Source: Rachycentron canadum
Taxonomy: Eukaryota > Chordata > Actinopteri > Carangiformes > Rachycentridae
Assembly (NCBI GenBank): GCA_038496675.1
Contig: CM076662.1
Location: forward strand, 23,253,459-23,317,458
Reading direction: 5' to 3'
DNA length: 64,000 nt
The stretch's first letter is position 1; the number at the start of each line of letters is the position of its first letter. This document shows, in pieces, positions 48,831-59,200 of the stretch. The notes below the pieces were generated by a model, which ran no database searches, had not been told where the DNA came from, and worked only from the letters and a program-made list of their open reading frames with translations. Made by a program: the position numbers and the translations under genes.

Positions 48831-49690
48831 TTGAAGTGGTTGTGTGATGAAGTGGTTGTTGTGTGATGAAGTGTTTGTTGTGCAATGAAGTGGTTGTGTG
48901 ATGAACTAGCTTTTATGTAATGAAGTGGTTGTGCAATGAAGTGGTTGTGCGATGAAGTAGTTGTGTAATGAAGTGGTTGGTGTGTAATGAAGTGTTTGTT
49001 GTATGATGAAGTGGTTGTCGTGTAATGAAGTGTTTGTTGTGCAATGAAGTGGTTGTGCGATGAAGTGGTTGTGCGATGGAATGGTTGTTGTGTGATGAAG
49101 TGGTTGTTTTGAAATGGAGTCTTTGTTGTGTGATGAAGTTGTGTGATGAAGTTGTTGTATAATGAACTCGTGTCATAAACTGGTTGTTTTGTGATGGGTT
49201 TTGTTGTGCAATGAAGTGGATGTTGTGAGATGAAGTGGTTGTGCGTTGAATTGGTTGTTGTGTGATGAAGTGTTTGTTGTGCAATGAAGTGGTTGTGTGA
49301 TGACCTGGTTGTGTTATGAAGTGGTTTTTGTGTAATGAAGTGGTTGTTTTGTAATGAAGTGTTTGTTGTGTGATGAAGTCGTGTAATGAAGTGGTTGTTG
49401 TGTGATGGAGTGGTTGTTTTGTAATGAAATGGTTGTTGTGCGATGAAGTTGTGTAATGAAGTCGTTGTGTGATGAACTGGTTTTGTCATGAACTGGTATT
49501 TGCGTAATGAAGTGGTTGTGCGATGAAATGGTTGTTGTCTGATGAAGTGGTTGTTTTGTAATGAAGTGTTTGTTGTGCAATGAAGTTGTGTGCTGAAGTG
49601 ATTGTGCGATGAAATGGTTGTTGTGTGATGAAGTGGTAGTTGTGTAATGAAATGATTGTTGTGTGATGAATTGGTTGTTGTGTGATGAAG
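48831..49690. repeat. Minisatellite (gtgatgaagtggttgttgtg type)
   Basis: About 860 bases made of 16-20 base units 'gtgatgaagtggttgttgt' and 'gtaatgaagtgtttgttgt'. It abuts the previous array but has a different unit. The His/Thr-rich minus-strand frames (up to 306 codons) come from the repeat. Confidence 0.93.
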
Positions 49691-50094
49691 TGTGTGTGTG
49701 TTGAGGGGGCGGACCTACACAGGATATTGTTTTTGTTTCCACCTCTAAAACCTTTAAAATTTTTTTGCTTTGTTTAAATAAACGTCCTGTATTAATCATG
49801 ACGATTCTCAATATTAATCCACATCAAAATGTGAACTAATTAAGTCATTAGTAATTAACTGATTGTTTGATTAACTGATTGTTTGATGAAGCCCTCATCA
49901 ATCACTTGCTGTTGTTCTCCGTGAGTCTGCTCCACAACAGTCTCGACTTCATTCGGACACTTGACATAACAGCTTCAGACTTAATTCATACGTCTGCGTA
50001 AATTCAGTTGAACTGAAGCTTAAATACCGCAGTTTCATTAAAATACACGAAAACAGGACTGAAACCAATCAGCAGACTGTCGCTTTAAGACCAC
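49691..50094. other. Spacer upstream of amph
   Basis: No gene seen. It likely contains the distal promoter of amph. Confidence 0.35.
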
Positions 50095-50097
50095 GCG

Positions 50098-50138
<41 letters not shown>

Positions 50139-50205
50139 CTCCCCCTGTCAGCCTCTCTCTTTCTCTCTCTCTCTTTCTCTCTCTGTTAATCCGCCTCGCG
50201 CTCTC
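50095..50205. repeat. (CG)n(CA)n followed by (CT)n in the amph 5' UTR
   Basis: A 'cgcgcgcgcgcg' run flows into about 17 CA units, then 'ctctctcttt' repeats up to 13 bases before the amph start codon at 50218. Alternating CG/CA can adopt Z-DNA. Confidence 0.9.
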
Positions 50206-50217
50206 TCTGCAGTAATC

Positions 50218-53200
50218 ATGGCGGAAATCAAAACGGGAATCTTCGCTAAAAACGTGCAGAAACGGCTGAACAGGGCGCAGGAGAAGGTAGGAGCTGAAGA
50301 GGAGGAGGATGTTGGGATGAAGGACGGATGGAGCAGGACGGGGTCAGGACTGTGGGGCTGGTTGGAGGCTACAGGCCTGTGCAGTGTTTCTCTCTTATGT
50401 GATAAAATTCGTGTCTGACAGACGATAAGATATTAATCCGCTTTGAGATGGTGACGTCATGATTTGTCCGATAATATAAACTCATAAAAACAATAAAATC
50501 GTCATAAACTGACGGCAGTGTTTTGATTGGCTGAAGCTGATGGTGGATTAACATTGATCTGAACAAGTCGTGATGACGTCACATGTGCGGTGAAACATGT
50601 CACGCCGTGACGTAAGATTCTTACGTTTTATGCAAATGAGAGTAAGCTGTTTTCTTGTTCCAAGGTCGGGGGTAGCGGTGTGGGTGGGGGGTGTGCGACG
50701 TTGTGATGTCACCCCGACGTCAGCTCAGCTACCTGCACATTAATTGTAGTATGTATGTTCACATAGTTATTTTTTTGATATCAGTGAGGGGTGTTCATGA
50801 GCTCAAATTAGCCACAATGAAAACTGTCCGTGGTTCTGACAGTGAAGGGTCTGATAGAACTGTCCATGGTTCTGAAATATTACCTGCTTTTGACAGTAAG
50901 GGTTCTGACAATGAGAACTGTCTGTGGTGCTGAAATGTTACCTGGTTCTGACAGTCACTGACCATGGTTCTAAACCTTTACACCTGGTTGTGTGTTTCTA
51001 CTACATAAACCTGTGTGTTCTTCACACCTTATATTGTGTGTCAAAAAAATCTCTTCCCCCTGCTAAAACATAAATGCCTCTGCTGCATTCAGGGACACAT
51101 TCAGCAGTTTGATCTCAGGAATCACTGGGTTTCATCCAGAAAAACAACCCAGGCAGACAATAGTAAACGTGTGGTGGAGTCACTGTTAGCTGAGATGCTT
51201 CACACCAAAGAGTGAAGCATCTCAGAAGTTCATATTTTATTTATGCTAAAAAACACATTTACAACCACAGCTGCTATAAAGTCTAACATATAACATCATA
51301 ATAATCATCTTTTTAAATAAATAATCAATAAGAAAAAAATCTATTTTTATCTTAAACTCACATTATGCTGACCTGAATTTACCTGAACAACTATAAAAAT
51401 ACAACTTAAAAAAACCCAACAATATATAAAACAGTGTGTATTTTTTCTCAGGTGCTACAGAAGCTGGGAAAAGCAGATGAGACCAAAGATGAGCAGTTTG
51501 AACAAGTAGTCATTAACTTCAGGAGACAGGAGGTAAGAGATGTTTTATCTTGTTCAGTCAGAAGCTTCAGCTGGAAAACAAATCAACAAACTCACCAAAG
51601 CAAACACCTGACTCACCTGGACACGAACACCATCACAGTTCATCCTGAGGGAAACATGAATGTCTGGACAATCTCAGGGCGGTTCACACGTTCATGTTTG
51701 GGTCTGAAAGCAAGAAAGGACAAAAGATGGTAAAAGCAGCAGAGAGTTCAGAGGTTATGCTTCTGAACCCAGAGATCATGATGTCATGGCCATCAGCCAT
51801 GTTTCCTCCAGTGGGGACACTCTCAGGTCATTTCAGACCAAACTAAACTGAAGCAGCTGAACAAACAGGAAACATGTTTAAGTGACAATGAAACCTGACA
51901 TAAAAGAGTTCTGTCATTAACCAAAGCTCTCTCTCCGTCTGTCTCTCTCTTTATTTCTCTTTCTGTCTCCCTCTCTTTCTCTCTCTCTCTCACTGTCTGT
52001 CTCTCTCTCTGTCTCTCTCTTTGTGTCTCTCTGTCTCTGTCCCTCTCTCTCCCTCTCTTTTCAGACCGAGGGCTCTCGGCTGCAGAGGGAGATGAAGTCC
52101 TACATGTCTGCGATCAAAGGTGAGGAGCTGTTCCCTCCTTGTTCCTTGTTCAGTGTATGTATGAGTATGCATATAAAACATTTGTCCCATGAGTGTTGAC
52201 ATTTAACACTTCAGAGCTCTGTTCTGTAAAATAAAGCCATAAATAGCTTTGTGACCCTCACTGCCAGGTTTATGTCCACCTTGAGATCACTGTGCTGCTG
52301 CAGGATGAAATTGGACCAACCAGATGCCTCCTGATGAGAATAAAAATAATAATGGTGGCACTTAAGTGCCTTAAACTCTGGCACAATCCTGTAAATTGGA
52401 CAAATATAATAAACTGTATGTTTCATGTATCATCCGCCTTGCAGTGGAGTAAACTCTGTCCCGTCTCCTTTCTGCAAAGCTGATAAAAGTGAAGTCACCA
52501 TGACATCATCAATCAGCTGACTGTGTTTTGGGTCCTCTAGGGATGCAGCAGGCCTCCATCAATCTGACCCAGTCTCTGCATGAAGTCTACGAACCAGACT
52601 GGCACGGGAAGGATGATGTCATGACCATTGGGAAGGTTAGGATGCCAAAAAACTTCACATGACCAGAACAGACCTCAACACATCACAGAAAGATGTTAGT
52701 GTGAGACACAGACAGTGTGAGAGATAGACAGATGTGAGTGTGATTAGACAGATGTCAAGGTGATTGTTGGAGCCAGCACTCTGTGAGCTGGGTTGGGTTT
52801 ATCTGGGGTTGTGGTCAATTACACTGTCAGGTACAGTGTTAGTTACAGTGGCAGGTTTTTGGTACAGTGTCAGGTACAGTATAAGGTACAGTGTTAGGTG
52901 TCAGATACAGTGTCAGGTACAGTGTTAGTTATCAGGTACAGATACAGCGTCAGTTACAGTGTCGAGTGTCAGGTGTCAGTTACAGTGTCAGGTGTCAGGC
53001 ACAGTGTCAGGTACCGTAACAGGTACAGTGTTCGGTGTCAGATACAGTGTCAGGTACAGTGTTAGTTATCAGGTACAATGTCAGGTGCAGTGTCAGTTGT
53101 GACACAGACAGATGTTGGTGTAACAGACAGATGTTGCTGTGAGACACAGGTGGCAAGGTGATTGTTGGAGCCAGCAACCTGTGAGCTGGGTTGGGTTTAT

Positions 53201-56200
53201 CTGGGGTTGTGGTCAATTACACTGTCAGATACAGTGTCAGGTACAGTGTCAGCATGTCAGTAATCATTGTAGCTTTGACGTTTTGCTGTGACAACATAAG
53301 TTGATGTATGTCTTCTCCAGGATTGTGATGCACTGTGGGAAGACTTTCATAACAAACTGGTGGACTCAACACTGCTGAACCTGGATGAATACCTGCAACA
53401 GTTCCCAGACCTCAAGGTAACATCTTTTTACAGCTTTGTACAACTTTAAACTTTGATCCAAACATGAAAAGTGAAAGTGTGGCATTTCAGACTCGCGTGG
53501 CCAAGAGGAGCCGGAAACTCATCGACTATGACAGCGCTCGTCACCACGTTGAAACTCTGCAGGCATCTGGGATGAAGAACGATCGCAAGATGATAAAGGT
53601 GAGTCCATTCCACCGACACCAAGCCTTGATGGAGGCTTCAAAAAGCACCTGTTGAGGTTACTCAGAACAGTATATATGCTACCTGCCCAGTTGTTGCATT
53701 GAGGATCACGGTATTTTTTATCTGCAGGCAGAAGAAGAACTGAAAAAGGCTCAAAGAGTGTTTGATGAGCTGAACATGGGTCTACAGGATGAACTACCGA
53801 CTCTGTGGGACAGGTGAACCACATCGCCACCTCAGGTTGTGCCAGTGTTTTGTAAAGTGGGCTGTCTCCTCCTCTGGTCCTGATGTGATTGAGACATTTC
53901 ATGTTACATGCTAAACCTTCCTTTTCTGCTCCAGTCTGAACTTCTGACACTTGGTCTGTGGTGAAACGCGTGGATAACCACTGAGTTTATGAAACAACGT
54001 TTTAATCATCTGGAGACAAATCATGACACACAATCAGCAACAATCTGCAGCAGCTCTTATGTCTCTCTTTGTTCTCTGCAGGCGTGTTGGATTCTACATC
54101 AGCACCTACAAGAGTGTGACGAGTCTGGAGGCCAGGTTTCACAGAGAGATCTCTCTGGTAAGGTTTCAACTGGATTTAAATCCACTGCTGCTTTGAACCT
54201 TACATAATGCAGAGGAACAGTAGACAGGCAGAAAACATCTCTGTATCAATGAGGTCAGGGCAGTTTGTGACATCACATCAGACCTGACACAGGTGATTCT
54301 GTTGATGCAAAAGTGTTAAAGCTCATGTTTTAGTAAAGGTGAACAGATATTTTGTAGAGAGGGATAAAACTGAAAATCACTTTTCCTTGAATGTACCTGT
54401 CCAGGTGTGCAGGCAATTGTATGAAGTGATGACCAAACTGGCAGAGCAACACTCTGACAAAATGTTCACCATCCAAGGAGCTCCAAGGTCGGTACGAGTT
54501 TCACCCTGGGAGTCACCGGAGCTTTATCCAGAATGTCTTAGCACAGAATTGAATCTGAATCTGAAATTATTTGATTTGTGGTTTCTATCCTATGACTCAG
54601 TGACTCTGGACCACTGCGACTTGCTAGAACCCCATCGCCACCAGAAGACGAGAGTCCACCAGAGAGTCCAGATGCCAGCTCCAATCATATGCTCCGTCCT
54701 GTCTCACCTGGACCACCAAGGCCTAAATCACCCTCACAGGTAGATCTGATGGCAAAGCAAGGCAAGGCAATTTTATTTGTATAGCCCATTTTTACAAACA
54801 GTTTGTCTCAAAGGACTTTACATAGCATCATAACAACATCCTCTGCCCTTAGACCCTCACATCGACTGAGGAAAAACTCAAAACAAAAAACCCTTTTAAC
54901 AGGGAAAAAAAGAGAAACCTCATGGTGAGAAACAGAGGAGGGATCCCTCACCCAGGACGGGCAGGCGTGCAATAGATGTTGTATACAGACAACAACAAGA
55001 TCCCAACTTGATCCACAGATTGTTATAGATGATATTTTACTGATAGTTTAGATCATATATTACTGATAGTTATAGCTACAGAAACAGTGTTTTTCATACA
55101 TGATACATATATTTGTTCAGTCCAGAGTTTATAAACCAGAACTGGGTGTTGTCAACTGTTTAAACTTCGGAGTAACTTTCTTGTTTTTTGTTTTTTTTTT
55201 TTGCTGCACACTTTTGTTGATTGGTGAGTGAACATGGGACATCAGTTTTCCTCATCTATCTGTTACTGTGTATGTTTATTAGATTGGTAACACCATTGTT
55301 ATATACAGTTGATACTGACAAACAGTCATGTTTCTATTGTTATTAATATTTGTCAAACACATTTGGACAAATATGGATTTGGATGTGACGTCACAGGGTT
55401 GTGTTCTCTGTAAAAGACTCATCCAGTGTGACGTAATTCTGACATTAACATGATGTTAAAGTGACAGAGGCCGTGACTTTAACATGAGATAGTTGTGACA
55501 TTAATGTGACAAAGTTGTGACATTAATGTGACGGAGCAATGACATTAACATGACAGAGCTATGACAGCTGTGATGTTAATATGACGGAGCCATGACATTG
55601 ATGTGCAGAGCTGTGGCTTTAATGTGACAGAATTGTGACACGTTGTTCTGTTTTTGATGTCAGACAATGGAGCCAATAAAACAGATTTGATTGCTGTTGC
55701 TGATCATGGTGACATCATAATGATCACAACAAGAAACTGTGTCCTTCAGAGGGATCATCTATGTGTTACTGTAAATAACCTGAAACTGGTCAAATGTTAC
55801 GAAGTGGGAGGAGGTATGTCAGGTATTTCACATGATGAACAGCTTCAATCACAGTGTCTGGTTCTTGGCATGTCATTGTTTTTAGGCAAGAAACTTCCAA
55901 TTAGAGATTAGACAGTGTAGAGAAAACTGAGATAAGTTTAACTGGCTCATTTTTAGTGAAGCAGCTATGGAGCCTCATTCTGGTCACAACTGTATTGATG
56001 AAGCATTTGTTTATGTGGAGGGAAACACACTGTCTGTCTACTGCTGCCAGCTCCATCCCTTCACATACAGGCCATCGGTCACTTGATGTCATTTGAAATT
56101 AATTTCTGGTTTATTTTGGTCAGAAAATGTCTACATGTGCAGCCGTTCTATATTATATATTATCCACATTCAGATTGAGCCAAGACATAAAAACTGTAGG

Positions 56201-59200
56201 TGTCAGTTTTCTGTAATGTCACAAGCCTGATGCTGCAGGGAAAAAACCTTCTACATCAGTTCTGCAGCCACGAGGAAACCAACACACTCCAAACATACCA
56301 TGTACAGATGGCATATATACACACCATTTACACATACCATGTATAAACACCATGTATACACACAACACTAACCCTGACCCACACACCGTCCAGCAGATGT
56401 GTTCCTGTCCTGTCCATTGCCCGGGGCCCTTGTCCCCTAGAGGTAGAGGCTGGAGATGAGGACAGACCCACAGCAGGTGTTCCTGCCTCAGGATCATTTA
56501 AAGGAAATGATAAAACAATACCACAGAAGAAGAGAAATCATCAGGCTCCTCCCACTTCAGAACAAGTGTAAACAGCAGTTTAATGTTGAGAGGTTGAGTA
56601 TCATCCTCGAGTGGCTTTATGTGTGTAGATGTAGTAGTATAAAGATGATAACGATGAAGATGAGGCAATAGAGTGAATCAGGACCCAGTGAACCAGCTCA
56701 TCCTTGTCTCTTCTTGCAGTTGAAAAAGGGACCCCCGGTGCCCCCGCCACCAAAGGTCACACCAACCAAGGAAGTGGCAGAGGAGCAGATCATTGACCTG
56801 TTTGGAGGAGAGTTTTTACCTGCGCCGTCGCCATCGCAGGTGTGTGTGTGTGTCTGTGCTGCTTCGTTTTCCACTGTGTCCTGTGTTGTACTCGTCTGTT
56901 TATGTGTCTGTTTCCTGGTTCTCCACAGCCCAATGAACGACCCGGAGAATCTCTTCTCGACCTGGACTTTGATGCATTTCAGCCCGATGAAAGCGTCTCT
57001 CCAATACCTCAGGTTCTTTTCGTTCATCGACACATTTCACAGACAGCATGTTGACCAGAGTTGAGAGCTGAACACGCTGCTGCAACTGAAGGTTTCACTA
57101 CAAGGACCTTCAGACTGACTGAGGATGTGTTGATATCCATCTGTGACTGTGTGACGTGTGGTGATCATTAACATGTACTGTGCCCTTTCCAGACAGCTAT
57201 ACCTTGGGATATGTGGTCGGTAAGTAGGTAGTCTCGTCTTGTATTTAAATTTACGTTATATTGTAAAGCTATATATGATCAGATCAGTGTTTTGTCTTTA
57301 GAGACCTGAAACTTTTCTTGACTTGTCTTCTCTTCTTTAAAGGCAAATGCACAAACAGCTCAGCCTGTGAGTATTAACAATAACACAACACTTCTGTTAC
57401 TGAACCCTGAAGCGTAACTTCACAATGACACTGTTCTCTGTAGAACATCAGGGTATTCACCAACAAACGTCCACTTCTTTTCACTGATTTAATCTCATGT
57501 CACGTAGATTTTTGTAGTTGATTTCAAATAGATTTGAAAGACTGATGCAAACATGCAGCTGTTTGTCCATGGCGGCCAAAGGAAAGAATCTTAATTTACC
57601 CAGAATTCACAGCAAATCATTCTGTCTGAGTGTGTGTATTGCACATCATATTGCACATCATTCAGCTGTAGTATGTGTGTAGCCCAGTGACTGGTTTGGG
57701 GGGCTGGGGGTGTCAAACTTTAACCTTTAATTTCCTGCCATTTCCAAGCAGGCTGCAGATTCTGGCTTCATCGCTAACTGGTCCGCAGACTTTGGTTCAG
57801 TGTCAGCAAATGGAGATGACTCTTCAAGAGCCGAGGTGCCCCCAGGGGCCCCTGCTGCAGAGCTAGAGGGGGTGCAGGATGGGGCACTGGGTGGGGCTCA
57901 GGGCTGGCCCCAGGCTGATGGCTGGCAGCCATGCAGAAACACAGCTACACCCCCCCAGGACAGGGAGGCAGCCACAGCCTCTGAGGACGAGGTTAGCAAG
58001 TGGGACCCTCAAACTAATGCCAACCTTCATCCCACTGCAGCCAGGGGTGATGAAGATGAGACAAGGCAGGCAGATTCAGGGCAGGGCAGAGCAGGGCTGG
58101 AAGACCGCAGGACATCTACCCCAGGATTTATTTTCACCAACGAGTACGGTGAACAAATCGAGGACAGGTCTGAGGACAGAGGAGAAAAGTGGTCCAGGTC
58201 CCCGGATGGTTCTGGGTCTGAATATGAGACTGCTGAAGAGTGGGGGGAGGGAGGTTTGGGGGGAGGCTGGGCTAGTGCTGATGATGAACTTTCATATGAT
58301 GATGATCCCCCAGTGAACGTCTCAGGAGGGGGCCTGTCTCAGACAGGAAAAGTTTGCAGGGACATTTCTGAAACACAGGGAGGAGGTGCGTTTGATTCAG
58401 ATCAATTTGCTGAAACACAGGGAGCAGGTGTGTTTAATTCAGATCTATTTGTTGAAACACAGGGAGCAGGTGTGTTTAATTCATTTACCTCAGCTGAAAT
58501 ACAGGGAGGAGGTGCATTTTATTCAGATCCTATTGCTGAAGCACAAGGAGGAGCTGCATTTGATTCAGTTATCTCAGCTGAAACACAGGGAGGAGGTGCA
58601 TTTGATTCAGATCCCTTTGCTGAAGCACAGGGAGCAGTTGCATTTGATTTAGATCCTTTTGCTGAAACACAGGCAGGAGGTGCATTTGATTCAGTTATCT
58701 CAGCTGAAACACAGGAAGGAGATATGTTTGATTTAGTTATGTCAGCTGAAACACAGGGAGGAAGTGCATTTGATTCAGATCCCTTTGCTGAAACACGGAG
58801 AGCGGGTGTGTTTGATTTAGATCCCTTTGCTGAAACACAGGGAGGAGGTGCGTTTGATTCAGATCCATTTGCTGAAATAGAGTCTGGAAAAAGGGGGTTT
58901 GAATTTGATCCCTTTGCTGAGATGTCAGAAGAAGGTGGGGTTATGGTTGCTGGGGTTGAGAGTGAGTGGGACACAGACCCTTTTGCCAACAATTTTACAG
59001 CAGCATCATCAGGGTGTGAAGGTCTTGCCTTCAGCACCATGTCCAGACAGGAAGTTAGTGGCAGCTTTGAGTCTCCTGTCACTGTCTGTGGAACAGATGT
59101 TAATGTTCCCAGACTTCACAAAGAACCAGAGAATTCAGACATGTCCGAAGATGAGGCTGCAAACCGGAGATTTGGAAAGTTGTACCAAGAACTAGATACA

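Noticed and set aside
48211..48847. Cys/Leu/Val-rich plus-strand frames (membrane protein?)
   Set aside because: By-product of the tcttgttgtgtct minisatellite.
48569..49811. His/Thr-rich minus-strand frames of up to 306 codons
   Set aside because: By-product of the gatgaagtggttgt minisatellite; the composition follows the repeat unit in every frame.
58386..59082. Repetitive frames on the other plus frame and on the minus strand
   Set aside because: Shadows of the amphiphysin repeat exon; the chosen frame is the one joined by correct splice phases on both sides.
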